This document shows, piece by piece, positions 44,624 to 53,532 of a stretch of DNA of 64,000 bases. Every line of letters starts with the position of its first letter. Position 1 is the stretch's first letter. A program made the position numbers and the translations under genes. Origin of the DNA: an uncultured Altererythrobacter sp. GTDB taxonomy: Bacteria > Pseudomonadota > Alphaproteobacteria > Sphingomonadales > Sphingomonadaceae. Location of the stretch: assembly GCA_947492235.1 (NCBI GenBank), contig CANLLZ010000001.1, positions 372,001 to 436,000 of the forward strand. The letters run 5' to 3'. The notes below the pieces were generated by a model that saw only the letters and a program-made list of their open reading frames with translations, made no database searches and had not been told where the DNA came from.

Positions 44624-46261
44624 TCAGGCCCGGCCTGCTCCCTCTGCCAGGTCAAGCCTGTCGAGATAATTCCAGATTTCGGAGATCACGACCGAGCCTT
44701 CGCCGACCGCGCTGGCGACCCGCTTGACCGATCCGGCGCGCACATCGCCGACGGCATAGATCCCGTCGCATGACGTTTCAAACGGGGAGGGGCGCTCGAC
44801 TGCCGCACCCGTCAAAACAAATCCGCGCTCGTCTGTTTGCGCCAATCCGCTGAGCCAGCTGGTGTTTGGCGCGGCTCCGATCATGATGAACAAAGCCGTG
44901 GTCGGCATGTCACGCTGCCCGTCCGGCCCCTCCAACGTGACGCAGGACAGCCAATCGTCGCCATCAAGCGCGCACACTTCCGTTTGGTAATGGATCGTAA
45001 TCCTCTCATCGGCCTCCAGCCTTTCGCTGAGATAGCTGGACATGGACGCCGCCAGACTGGTGCCGCGCACGATCAGGTGGACCTGCTTTGCCGCGCGGCT
45101 GAGATACATCGCTGCTTGTCCCGCCGAATTGCCGCCGCCGATTACCACCGCTTCTGTGTTGCGGCAGAAGCGGGCTTCCATTTCGGTCGCGGCGTAGAAA
45201 ATACCGCCGCCTTCCAGCTCTTCCAGACGCTCCAGCGGCAGGCGGCGATATTGCACACCCGTGCTGACCAGAATGGCCTTTGCGCAAACCGCGTCGCCAT
45301 CGTCCAATGACACACAGAACGTGCCGTCCTCGCGCCGCTCCACATCCTCCACCCGGCGCGGCATCGCGAAGCGTGTGCCGAATTTCAGCGCCTGTATCTG
45401 CCCGCGATAGACCAGATCCGTCCCGCTGATGCCGGTCGGGAAGCCCATATAGTTCTCGATCCGGCTGGACGTGCCGGCCTGCCCGCCAATGGCGGTGTCC
45501 TCTATCGCCAGCGCCTGCAGCCCCTCGCTGCCCGCATAGACCGCCGCAGCAACGCCCGCAGGCCCGCCGCCGACAATCAGCAGATCATACAGCGTGTCGC
45601 GGCACACATCGAGATCGAGGTGGAGGCGCTGCGCAATCTTGCGCGGGGTCGGGTCCTCAATCAGCTCGTCCTTGTTGAAGACGACCGAGGGGGTATGGCC
45701 GGTCAGATCGCACACCGCGCGGGTTTCCTCGTCCGACCCGTCAAGATCGAAGCTTTGGAACGGGATGCGGTTGCGGGACAGGAACTGCTCTACGCTGCGC
45801 ACAGCGCTGTCCCTGTCTGCTCCGATGATCTTGATCGAGGAGTTCTTGGCCTCGAACTGGCGGCGCCTGCGTGCGGCGAATACGGTGATGATATGGTCCG
45901 ACAATTCGGGCACCCGGCTCATCAGATCGAGCATCGCCTCGCGCGGGGCCTCGACAGTGCGCGTCGGCTTGGAAGCGCGCATCGGGAGGAAGATCGCCCC
46001 TGCATTGAGGAAGGAAATCTCGCCCATGAACTGGGTGGGGCCGAGCACAGATTGGATCATCCGTTCCCGCGAATAGGGATCGACCACCTCGATCTCGCCT
46101 TCGATTACGTAGACGAACCGGTCCAGAGGGTCGCCCACTTCGATGACCATCTCGCCTTCCGCATAGGTAACCTCCTGACCAATCTCGCAAATCATCGCGA
46201 CATGATCGTCCGCCAGGGGAACACGCTTCATCGTTTCGAGATTGTCGCCGAAATTTTCCAT
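44624..46261 (-). CDS. Thioredoxin-reductase-like flavoprotein with N-terminal cyclic-nucleotide-binding domain
   Basis: 545 residues. Residues ~15-135 form a cNMP-binding (Crp-like) beta-barrel with YAEGEMVIEVGDPLDRFVYV, GEIEVVDPYSRE and the phosphate-binding cassette region FMGEISFLNAGAIF. A linker of about 90 residues (SIKIIGADRDSAVRSVEQFLSR) looks like a glutaredoxin-type alpha/beta fold. Then follows a thioredoxin-reductase-like FAD/NAD(P) part with LLIVGGGPAGVAAAVYAG, GGQAGTSSRIENYMGFP, AVVIGGGNSAGQAAMYLSRAA and GIYAVGDVRAGSVKRVASAVGEG. The CxxC redox pair of TrxR is replaced at GGGIFYAATEMEARFC. It cannot reduce thioredoxin by the usual route. Function uncertain; oxidoreductases of this architecture occur in several bacteria. 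Confidence 0.87.
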   Translation of the reverse strand: MENFGDNLETMKRVPLADDHVAMICEIGQEVTYAEGEMVIEVGDPLDRFVYVIEGEIEVVDPYSRERMIQSVLGPTQFMGEISFLNAGAIFLPMRASKPTRTVEAPREAMLDLMSRVPELSDHIITVFAARRRRQFEAKNSSIKIIGADRDSAVRSVEQFLSRNRIPFQSFDLDGSDEETRAVCDLTGHTPSVVFNKDELIEDPTPRKIAQRLHLDLDVCRDTLYDLLIVGGGPAGVAAAVYAGSEGLQALAIEDTAIGGQAGTSSRIENYMGFPTGISGTDLVYRGQIQALKFGTRFAMPRRVEDVERREDGTFCVSLDDGDAVCAKAILVSTGVQYRRLPLERLEELEGGGIFYAATEMEARFCRNTEAVVIGGGNSAGQAAMYLSRAAKQVHLIVRGTSLAASMSSYLSERLEADERITIHYQTEVCALDGDDWLSCVTLEGPDGQRDMPTTALFIMIGAAPNTSWLSGLAQTDERGFVLTGAAVERPSPFETSCDGIYAVGDVRAGSVKRVASAVGEGSVVISEIWNYLDRLDLAEGAGRA

Positions 46262-46330
46262 GGTCGTTCCCGCTCTGCTGCAGGCTTTCCATGGCCCCGT
46301 GAGGCTTCAGCTACAAGAGCGCCAGTTGGA

Positions 46331-47959
46331 TCAGTTGCCCGACGCGGTCGCGCCCGCATCATCCCCGGCATCGCTTCCGTTATCGGCGCCTTCGTCGACC
46401 CCGGCGTCAGCAACTTCATCGCTGTCGCCGTCGCCGCCTTCGTCACCTTCCATCGCTGCGCTGAGGAGTTCCGGAATACTCACCGGCTCCCCGTCGGGCA
46501 GTTCGGCAAGCTCGGAAACGACAATTGCTGCCGCCTGCGAACGTGCGCCACCATGGGGGTCGGACGCGAGCGGACTGAGGCTCAGCCGGGCAAGCTCCAC
46601 CTGACCTTCATACCCTTGCATGATCGCCGCCTGTAGCCACAGCCCCTGATCGAACGGAGCAAGCGCGGCGGCCTGTTCCAGTGCTGCGCGGGCCAATTCG
46701 CTGGGCGGTTCCCCGCGCTGGACATAGCTCTGATAGTAATAAATCAGCGGCAGGGGATGGTCGTTCTCCAACTTGTTGAGCGCCGAGAACGGCTCCATGG
46801 CTCCGGCATAAGCGGCTTCCTGCGCATCCGGCTCGGCATCCTCGGCCAGAGCGAACAGCGAAAATCCTTTTTGGACATAGGCATTTTTCACCGTCGGGTT
46901 GGCGGCAATGGCTTTGTCCGCAGCTGCAATCGAAGCCGTGTAATTGCCTGCATCATGCTCGGCCTCAGCGAGGGCGGCGAGGACCCACGGATCGTCCGGA
47001 TACTCGGCGGCGACCTCTTGCACATCCGGAAGCAGGTCGAGCGCTGTCTCGCGATTGACCCCGCGCTGCGAGCGGATGATGAGCGGCATCACTTCGCCGT
47101 GTCCTTCGCTAAGGCGGCGCACGGTGACGGTGGGGGTGGGAAGCATGTCGGGCTTGAGATTGTAAAAGGACATCATCCGCTTCTTCAGGGAAGCCTCGAC
47201 CTCCCCTTGCAAGATCTCAAGATCGCCGAATGTTTCCTGCGCTGCCTGCATAGGCTCTACGCCAGAGGCCAAAGCCCTCCAATAGGTCGAGAGCTGTCCC
47301 TGCCTGCCCGGATCAAAATTCAGGTGATGGTACAGCGCCCATGCCCAGGCATAGTATCCGCCGTTCCGATGGTTGGTGGACGGGTCCACCAAATCGCGCA
47401 CGCTGTATTCAGCAGAATAGGCGAAATCGCCCTCGCGGTGATAGGCCGGACGGCCGATATGAACCGAGCCGTCCTTCGGAAAGCGGGCCGAAGCAAAGAA
47501 TTCTGCCGACCCTTCGCGCAGCCATGCGGGCATTGAATAACGGGATGTGCCGATGAGAAAGTGATGGGCATATTCATGCAGCAGCACCGTCATAGAGAAG
47601 CGCGTTTCCCGGTGACTGATCCTTACATCGGGTACGAACGCACGGCTCGCCCCGGCGCGCGGAACGTAAAACCCGGCAATCGAAGCCCCGCTATCGCCCG
47701 TTGCGAGCTTTGCCACTTTGCGCGTATTTCCGACGGCGAATATGGTGACCCGGTTGGAAGGGCTCGGCTTTGCAATCTTGCGCCCGGTCAGAAGCTCGAG
47801 CGCCGAGTGATAGCGTTCCAGCATGAGCGTGAATTTCTCGACATCAGCCGCTTTGTCGTCGGCATAAACGACGAAATTATCGCTTGAGGCTTCGTGCCAT
47901 TCGGCGTGCGCTGGCACGGCCCAGATCAAACTTGCCAGAACAATTGCTAAAAAGCGCAC
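46331..47959 (-). CDS. Secreted HExxH (gluzincin-like) protein with TPR-like repeats and acidic tail
   Basis: 542 residues. A signal peptide ends at AVPAHAE. A putative metallopeptidase domain follows: H128-E-Y-A-H132 with E149 in REGSAEFFA as a third ligand, giving the DUF1570-like gluzincin pattern. The second half is TPR-like (PDDPWVLAALAEAEHDAGNY, AIAANPTVKNAYVQKGFSLF, APFDQGLWLQAAIM). The C-terminal ~50 residues are a disordered Asp/Glu/Gly tail (EGDEGGDGDSDEVADAG). Periplasmic or surface location is inferred. No substrate known. It lies 69 bases upstream of the flavoprotein gene in the same direction. Confidence 0.75.
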   Translation of the reverse strand: MRFLAIVLASLIWAVPAHAEWHEASSDNFVVYADDKAADVEKFTLMLERYHSALELLTGRKIAKPSPSNRVTIFAVGNTRKVAKLATGDSGASIAGFYVPRAGASRAFVPDVRISHRETRFSMTVLLHEYAHHFLIGTSRYSMPAWLREGSAEFFASARFPKDGSVHIGRPAYHREGDFAYSAEYSVRDLVDPSTNHRNGGYYAWAWALYHHLNFDPGRQGQLSTYWRALASGVEPMQAAQETFGDLEILQGEVEASLKKRMMSFYNLKPDMLPTPTVTVRRLSEGHGEVMPLIIRSQRGVNRETALDLLPDVQEVAAEYPDDPWVLAALAEAEHDAGNYTASIAAADKAIAANPTVKNAYVQKGFSLFALAEDAEPDAQEAAYAGAMEPFSALNKLENDHPLPLIYYYQSYVQRGEPPSELARAALEQAAALAPFDQGLWLQAAIMQGYEGQVELARLSLSPLASDPHGGARSQAAAIVVSELAELPDGEPVSIPELLSAAMEGDEGGDGDSDEVADAGVDEGADNGSDAGDDAGATASGN

Positions 47960-48060
47960 ATTACCCCCGATAATTCACTGCAAATTCAAGTCGTCATTAC
48001 AAAACCTGAATATACATAGGAGGCAGCAATTGAACAGAGCCTGAGGTGGATCACATCAGG

Positions 48061-49944
48061 CTAAGAACTGCGCACCCCAGCAATATAGCGCCCGACATTC
48101 TTCTCCAGCACATCCATCGGCGCATTGCCGCCTAGAATGACGGAATCGTTAAAGGCTTTCATGTCGTAGGCACCGCCCAGCTCGCTTTCCGCCTTGGCGC
48201 GCAGGTCGGTGATGCGGCTGTGGCCCAGTTTGTAGCCGGTGGCCTGGCCCGGCCAGCTGCAATAGCGGTCGACCTCGCTGGCGACTTCCTGCGCTTTCGA
48301 CCCGTTGCGCTCGACGAAGAACTGGACCGCGCGTTCGCGGCTCCAGCCCTTGGAATGCAGGCCGGTGTCCACCACCATACGGCACGCGCGGAAGGCGAGG
48401 GACTGCAGATAGCCCAGCCGCCCGACGGTGAAGTCGTCATACGCGCCCAGCTCGTCGGCCAGTTGCTCGCCATACAGCGCCCACCCTTCGGAGAACGGAT
48501 TGAAGGCGAGGATGCTGCGGATGAGCGGCAGCCGGTTGGAGTACTCGCCTTCCCACACATGGCCGGGGATCGTTTCGTGATAGGTCAGATCGGCGAGATC
48601 GTATTTGCGGTGCAGATCGGTGGTGCGCAGATTGATCAGGAAGCGCCCCGGAATCGTCCCGTCCTTGCTGCCCGCACCGCCATAAGCGCCCGGCGCACCG
48701 GCCTCCTCTGCGATCGGGATGCGGACGACTTCCAGATTGGGATCGACCAGCGTGTTGAAGGCGCGGGGCATCTGCGCCTTGATCCAGTCGATGCGTTCAT
48801 TGATGAAGGCGAAGATTTCCGCCCGGCCCGCATCGCCCTCGGCAAATTTGTAGCGCGGATCGGCGCCCAGGCCCTGCATCCGTTCACCAACCGTCCCTTG
48901 GGTATAGCCGATTTCGCGCAGGATCGGGTCCATGCGCGCATGCAGCATTTCCAGCTCTTCCAGCCCCTGCCGGTGAATTTCGTCGGCTGTCAGGCTGGTG
49001 GTCGTGCTGGAACGCAGGGCCCACTGGTACCATTCCTCGCCATAGGGACGTTCGCGCATACCGGGATCGCCGGTGGCGACGGCGCGCTCTGCCTCCAGCT
49101 CTTCGCGCTGGCGCTGGAGCGCGACGGCGATGGGGCCTTGCACATATTGGCGGGCCAGCGCTGCGTAGCGGTCGGGCAATCCGGCCTTGGCAAGACGCGG
49201 TGTCAGCTGGTCCACGAACAGGTCGCCCGACTTTGCCGAACCTAGCGTGATGTCCATCTGGCCCAGCGCTTTGTCGATCAGGAAATCGGGCGGCACGACG
49301 CCGATGGCGCGCGCTTCCTTCATGCGCTGCAGTTCTCCTTCGAGCACCGAGGGGAATTGCTGGAGGCGTTCGAGATACGCGTCGGCATCGCTGCCTTCGC
49401 GGATCGGGTGATCGAGCTGCATGAAGCGCGGGACGCCGATATACGCGCCAACGTTTTGAATCACGACATAGGGCGCGGTCCGCCAGCTGCCGACCGGTGT
49501 GTCGCCATAAGGCAGAGCAAAGCCGTCGAGCGCCAATTGATAGCCGCTTTCGACCACATCCAGATTGGTGATAGTGTCGGTCGATAATCCTTCGCGCGAG
49601 AACTGGCGGATTTCGGCCAGATCGCGGCGCAGGGTTGCGGCATACGCGTCCTGTCCGGCGGGCGACTGGTCCTCCAGCCTGGTGCGCAGATGGGCGAAAT
49701 CGTCTGTGTCGACGCCCAGAGCCGTCGCGCGCTCCGGCTCGTGCTCCAGCAGGCGGAAGGCGATGTTCTCCAGCTGGGTTTCGATTGTCGCGTCGAGCGT
49801 GGGCACTGCCTCTTGTTCGTAAGGCGCGCCAGTCGCAGTCCGCACGCAAGCGGGCAGAGCGCTCAAAACACTTGCGGCGCCAAGCCCGGTGAGAGCCTGA
49901 CGCCGCGAAATGGGTGACGTGATGTCAAATGTTGCTTTGGTCAT
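48061..49944 (-). CDS. DUF885 family metallohydrolase, exported lipoprotein
   Basis: 627 residues. The N terminus has the Tat-type motif SRRQALTGLGAASV followed by a lipobox-like ALPAC, so it is exported, possibly as a lipoprotein. DUF885 features: HETIPGH at 456-462, the HExxxxH-type metal motif of the family, and EGWALYGEQLADELG after it. Members are carboxypeptidase-like enzymes, and some are linked to peptide degradation. It is not in an operon with its neighbours: gaps are about 100 bases at the upstream and downstream sides. Substrate unknown. Confidence 0.85.
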   Translation of the reverse strand: MTKATFDITSPISRRQALTGLGAASVLSALPACVRTATGAPYEQEAVPTLDATIETQLENIAFRLLEHEPERATALGVDTDDFAHLRTRLEDQSPAGQDAYAATLRRDLAEIRQFSREGLSTDTITNLDVVESGYQLALDGFALPYGDTPVGSWRTAPYVVIQNVGAYIGVPRFMQLDHPIREGSDADAYLERLQQFPSVLEGELQRMKEARAIGVVPPDFLIDKALGQMDITLGSAKSGDLFVDQLTPRLAKAGLPDRYAALARQYVQGPIAVALQRQREELEAERAVATGDPGMRERPYGEEWYQWALRSSTTTSLTADEIHRQGLEELEMLHARMDPILREIGYTQGTVGERMQGLGADPRYKFAEGDAGRAEIFAFINERIDWIKAQMPRAFNTLVDPNLEVVRIPIAEEAGAPGAYGGAGSKDGTIPGRFLINLRTTDLHRKYDLADLTYHETIPGHVWEGEYSNRLPLIRSILAFNPFSEGWALYGEQLADELGAYDDFTVGRLGYLQSLAFRACRMVVDTGLHSKGWSRERAVQFFVERNGSKAQEVASEVDRYCSWPGQATGYKLGHSRITDLRAKAESELGGAYDMKAFNDSVILGGNAPMDVLEKNVGRYIAGVRSS

Positions 49945-49981
49945 GCAGCGGAGCGTGCCCGCGCATGGCCTAACTTGTCAA

Positions 49982-50359
49982 TCAGTCGAGAAATTCAGCC
50001 GGAACCTTGCCGCCATTGCGGGAGAGTTCCTGCATGGTCTGGCGGTGCAGCCAGATATTGTCTTCGGCGCTGCCTTCATAGTTCGCGCGGCCCAGTTCGG
50101 TCGCCAGTTCCTTGCGGTTGGCATAGCTGGGATCGACGCCGATCAGCTTCAGCAGATCGACGATGGAGGTGCGCCAGTTAAGCTTGTCGGCACCGTCCAT
50201 AGCGTCCAGCCGTGCCTCGACGTCGACGGTGCGGACCGCTGCCGACGATTGCGCCGGAGTGCTGGCGGTTGCGGCAGGCTTCGGCGCGGCGGCGGGCGCT
50301 GCTTTCTCTTCCTCGTCCTTGCCGAAGATCGCGTTCTTGATCGAACTGAAAATACCCAT
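49982..50359 (-). CDS. DUF3597 family protein
   Basis: 125 residues. The N terminus MGIFSSIKNAIFGKDEEEKA is followed by an Ala/Pro-rich linker and the DUF3597 core VDVEARLDAMDGADKLNWRT, VDLLKLIGVDPSYANRKELA and GSAEDNIWLHRQTMQELSRNGGKVP. No signal peptide. Function unknown; homologues are common in Alphaproteobacteria. It shares the N-terminal MGIF pattern with the acidic protein at 43664, probably by chance. Confidence 0.85.
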   Translation of the reverse strand: MGIFSSIKNAIFGKDEEEKAAPAAAPKPAATASTPAQSSAAVRTVDVEARLDAMDGADKLNWRTSIVDLLKLIGVDPSYANRKELATELGRANYEGSAEDNIWLHRQTMQELSRNGGKVPAEFLD

Positions 50360-50507
50360 GATTGTCTCTCCCGATAATGGTTTTGCTGGGGCCGTCCTAG
50401 GTCTAGGTGACCGTCATAACATAAAGCGTTCTAGCGGGCGGAATGTTCCGGTAAAGGGGCGATTCCGGGGTTCTTTTTACACGAGTTTTCAAAGGAGAGG
50501 CGCGCCC

Positions 50508-50702
50508 ATGGCCGGAACCATGCTGTCGATTGCAATGCTGGGAGCGATTGCGCTGCTGATCGGCGCGGTGCTGCTGTGGCGCAAGGGGGTGCGCAAGCAG
50601 GCCGGGCTGATGGTGGTGGCGGCGCTTGTGCTGATTGCCAATGTGGCGATCTGGACCCTGCCTGACAGTGCGGGCAACGCACCGATGCAGATGCAGGAAT
50701 AG
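50508..50702 (+). CDS. Small two-helix membrane protein (64 aa)
   Basis: 64 residues; ATG at 50508 with AAAGGAGAGG about 8 bases upstream. Two membrane helices: MLSIAMLGAIALLIGAVLLW and LMVVAALVLIANVAIWTLP, with a basic loop (RKGVRKQ) between. The end is polar (GNAPMQMQE). The strong SD supports real translation. Not recognised as a named family; the pattern resembles other small inner-membrane proteins of Sphingomonadales. Confidence 0.65.
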   Translation: MAGTMLSIAMLGAIALLIGAVLLWRKGVRKQAGLMVVAALVLIANVAIWTLPDSAGNAPMQMQE

Positions 50703-50741
50703 TGGCGGGATCACGCTGCGCCTGACCCCGCCGGAGCGCTC

Positions 50742-51446
50742 CTATTCGGGAATTTGCCAGAGGACAGAGCTGGTGAACGTCCCGCTGACCCTGTCGCCAT
50801 TGCTGTCCCGTGCCGCATCGAACCGCGCGCGCCGGGTCGCCAGCTTGCAGGTGGCGGTATCCAAGGCTTCATGACCGGTCGAACGCGTGATGGTGCAATC
50901 AGTCACTCGGCCATTGGCGCCCACCGTCAGGCGGAAGCTCGCGGTCCCTTCAAGCCCGCGCCGGATCCACGAGGTGCGATAATCGGCCGTCGTGATCCAG
51001 TTCCCCTGCGCATTGCTGGGCACAGCCTGCTTCGGCGTGAAGCTGGGGCTGGGCGTCGGAGCGGGCGGTGGCGGTGCCGGCGGAGCGGGCGTGAATGTCG
51101 GGCCCGGATTGGGAATGAACCTGTCACCCGGCGGCGATGGCGGTGGCAACTCGCGGGTGCTGTCGAGCGCGGGGCCGGGCGCAGGCAACGGGATGGGCCG
51201 GGGCGGCACATAGACTTCCCTGTTCGAAGGCGGCTGCGGTGTCTCGGGCTCGACTTTTTCATCCGGCTTGGGCGGGGGAGGAGGCAGTTCGATCGGCCCG
51301 GCTACCAGCGGCGGTTCGGGTGCTGTTGGCACGAAATTGGTCGCCAGACCGGTGACCAGTGCGACCCCGATCGCGGCATGGATGATCACCACACCGCTGA
51401 CGGCACCGGTGCGTTTGGCGGCTGAAGGGCTGTCGGTATAGGCCAT
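50742..51446 (-). CDS. TonB-family energy transducer
   Basis: About 234 residues from the ATG at 51446 (MAYTDSPSAAKR), with GGGAGAG upstream. One N-terminal membrane anchor (GAVSGVVIIHAAIGVALVTG), then a Pro-rich periplasmic linker (LPPPPPKPDEKVEPETPQPP, PAPPAPPPPAPTPSP), then the TonB C-terminal domain (WITTADYRTSWIRRGLEGTA and RVTDCTITRSTGHEALDTAT). It transmits the proton-motive force to receptors such as the one at 5272. ExbB and ExbD genes are not in the window. It stands alone on the minus strand. Confidence 0.87.
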   Translation of the reverse strand: MAYTDSPSAAKRTGAVSGVVIIHAAIGVALVTGLATNFVPTAPEPPLVAGPIELPPPPPKPDEKVEPETPQPPSNREVYVPPRPIPLPAPGPALDSTRELPPPSPPGDRFIPNPGPTFTPAPPAPPPPAPTPSPSFTPKQAVPSNAQGNWITTADYRTSWIRRGLEGTASFRLTVGANGRVTDCTITRSTGHEALDTATCKLATRRARFDAARDSNGDRVSGTFTSSVLWQIPE

Positions 51447-51502
51447 GTTTCTCTCCCTGATTGGCCGCAGCCCAACTGTTGAAGGTGCTGCTGGAGAGCA
51501 TA

Positions 51503-51514
51503 ATGTTACAACAT
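51503..51514. promoter_or_regulatory. Short palindrome upstream of the tonB-like gene
   Basis: ATGTT-AC-AACAT at 51503-51514, followed by TACAT, about 57-68 bases upstream of the start codon in an AT-rich stretch that probably holds the promoter on the minus strand. An operator role is possible but not supported by a known motif. Confidence 0.3.
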
Positions 51515-51589
51515 TACATTTACGAGGCAAGGAAATTTGCGTTTCAATTCCGAACCTTACAAAATCCGATGCCTTGCCCGCATAGCAAC

Positions 51590-51609
51590 ACGGCCCCCGA
51601 AGGAGCCGT
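51590..51609 (-). terminator. Hairpin with UUCG loop after the alpha/beta hydrolase gene
   Basis: On the minus strand ACGGCTCC and GGGGCCGT (one T-G pair) enclose a TTCG tetraloop. It lies 41 bases after the hydrolase stop. The T-tail on this strand is weak; on the plus strand TTTTA follows, but there is no plus-strand gene to terminate. Confidence 0.5.
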
Positions 51610-51649
51610 TTTACCGTTTGAATTCAGGCAGGCGCGGACCGCGCGCCGA

Positions 51650-52306
51650 TCACTTGATCGGGCAGGACGGGTCCAGCCGGAAATCGAGGTAATTGTCGAC
51701 CGAAGCCATCATTTCGGCCTGCTCGTTCTCGAAGAAATGGTTCGCGCGGGGAATCTCTTCGTGATGGATCGTGATGTGCTTCTGCGTGCGCAATTTCTCC
51801 ACCAGCTTGCCCACCGCCGGTGGCGGCACAACCGTGTCCTGCGCGCCGTGAATGAAGATGCCGCTGGCAGGGCAGGGCGCGAGGAACGAGAAATCATACA
51901 TGCTGGCGGGCGCGCCGATCGACAGGAAGCCGCGCACTTCGGGGCGGCGCATCAGCAGCTGCATCCCGATCAGCGCACCGAAGCTGACGCCCGCAACCCA
52001 GGTGACCTGCGCTTCCTCATGGATCGACTGGATCCAGTCGAGCGCAGCGGCGGCATCGGACAATTCGCCCACACCGTTGTCGAAGCTGCCCTGACTGCGC
52101 CCGACCCCGCGGAAATTGAACCGCAAGGTGGCAAAGCCGCGATTGACGAAGGTCTTGTACAGACGCTGCGTAATCTGTTCGTTCATTGTGCCGCCCCCTT
52201 CGGGGTGCGGGTGCAGGATCATCGCGACGGGCGCGCGCGGGCGCGGCGGAGGAGAGAAACGACCTTCGAGACGGCCTTCGGGGCCGGGGAAAATGACAGA
52301 TGGCAT
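51650..52306 (-). CDS. Alpha/beta hydrolase (dienelactone hydrolase-like)
   Basis: 218 residues. The nucleophile elbow is GVSFGA with Ser 108; the oxyanion and early strand are VAMILHPHPEGGGTMN, and the family motif FNFRGVGRSQGSFD follows. Asp lies in GIFIHGAQDTVVPP and His in PRANHFFENEQ, giving a complete triad. Proteins of this compact type (the HPHP motif near residue 32) are common in Alphaproteobacteria, but the natural substrate is not known. It is divergent from the cysteine desulfurase operon with 107 bases between. Confidence 0.85.
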   Translation of the reverse strand: MPSVIFPGPEGRLEGRFSPPPRPRAPVAMILHPHPEGGGTMNEQITQRLYKTFVNRGFATLRFNFRGVGRSQGSFDNGVGELSDAAAALDWIQSIHEEAQVTWVAGVSFGALIGMQLLMRRPEVRGFLSIGAPASMYDFSFLAPCPASGIFIHGAQDTVVPPPAVGKLVEKLRTQKHITIHHEEIPRANHFFENEQAEMMASVDNYLDFRLDPSCPIK

Positions 52307-52413
52307 ATGCGCTGTACCTGGGGTTAAAGGCGTGCCTTGCTGACACGCTGGTTGTGGCGGCTATATAAGGCGCAACTGCGAAATCGCAATCACGCTAACT
52401 ATCGGAAGTCTCC

Positions 52414-53532
52414 ATCAGCCAGCCCGTCGCTTCTTCCGACCGCATCTATCTCGATCACGCGGCCACTACGCCGCTGAGGCCCGAAGCGCGTGCGGCGATG
52501 GAGGAAGGCTTCGCGCTATGGGCCAACCCGTCCAGCCCGCATGCCGAAGGACGTAAGGCGCGTAATGCGCTGGAGGATGCACGGGCGCGGATCAAGACAG
52601 CGCTGGGTTGGGAAGGCGAGCTGATCTTCACCAGCGGCGCGAGCGAGGCGGCGGCATTGGCGTTGGGTGCTGGCCAGATAGAACGGCGCATAGTTACATC
52701 GGTGGAGCACGACGCGATCCATTCCGGCGCAGGGGCCCGCATCGATGCGGTCCTAGCGCTAAAGGACGGACGCTCTTTTAATCGCGGAGACACCTACGAT
52801 GCGCTGGGAGTGATCGGCACTTCGACCGACGACATGCGGCCGCCCAGCATGCTTTGTATGCAGCATGTCAATTCGGAGACCGGTGCAATCCTGCCGGTAT
52901 CCGGGATTCGCGGCGTGATGAGCAATTTTTCCGAAGCGCTGATGCTGTGCGATTGTTCGCAGAGCGCGGGCAAAATCGCTCTACCTTCAGGATCTGTTTT
53001 CCCGGACACGGACGACGGCATGAGAACCCCCGACATGATCATTGTTTCGGCGCATAAGCTGGGCGGACCGATCGGGATCGGTGCTCTGCTTGTGAAGGAT
53101 TTCAACCTACTAAAACCAACGGGAGGTCACGAGCGCGGTTACCGGCGTGGGACGGAAAATATGCCCGCAGCACTTGGGTTTGCGGCCGCATTGGAAGCAG
53201 GCGACTGGCAAACGTCTTCGCGCGAAAGGGAGAGCTTTTTCGCCGGTTTTGGCGACGCACGGATGCCCTTTGACGAGCAGGTCGATTACATCGCCGCGCT
53301 GACGCACCCGACTATGAGCGCCCAGGCCCAGCTTATCAGGCTGGATGCGGCCGGATTTGCCGTTTCGGCGGGCAGCGCGTGTTCATCGGGCACATTGAAA
53401 CAGAGCCGCGTCTTGAAAGCCTTCGGCGTGGACGACGCTACAGCCAGCCGGACGATCCGTGTAAGCTTGGGCTGGAATACGACAGCTGAGGAACTGGATC
53501 GGTTTGCGGACGCTTGGTCATCACTGACATGA
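52414..53532 (+). CDS. Cysteine desulfurase 1 (NifS/IscS-like) with non-canonical start
   Basis: About 372 residues if read from ATC at 52414. The first in-frame ATG is at 52498, but the conserved N terminus (RIYLDHAATTPLRPEARAAM) begins upstream of it, and no ATG, GTG or TTG occurs between the upstream stop at 52396 and 52498. GGAAG lies 5 bases before the ATC. PLP Lys is in VSAHKLGGPIGIG, and the sulfur-carrying Cys is in SAGSACSSGTLKQS. The enzyme would deliver sulfur from cysteine. GTENMPAALG completes the class. The stop overlaps the next gene by ATGA. It could be a split of an IscS-like duplication; both genes look functional. Confidence 0.85.
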   Translation: MSQPVASSDRIYLDHAATTPLRPEARAAMEEGFALWANPSSPHAEGRKARNALEDARARIKTALGWEGELIFTSGASEAAALALGAGQIERRIVTSVEHDAIHSGAGARIDAVLALKDGRSFNRGDTYDALGVIGTSTDDMRPPSMLCMQHVNSETGAILPVSGIRGVMSNFSEALMLCDCSQSAGKIALPSGSVFPDTDDGMRTPDMIIVSAHKLGGPIGIGALLVKDFNLLKPTGGHERGYRRGTENMPAALGFAAALEAGDWQTSSRERESFFAGFGDARMPFDEQVDYIAALTHPTMSAQAQLIRLDAAGFAVSAGSACSSGTLKQSRVLKAFGVDDATASRTIRVSLGWNTTAEELDRFADAWSSLT

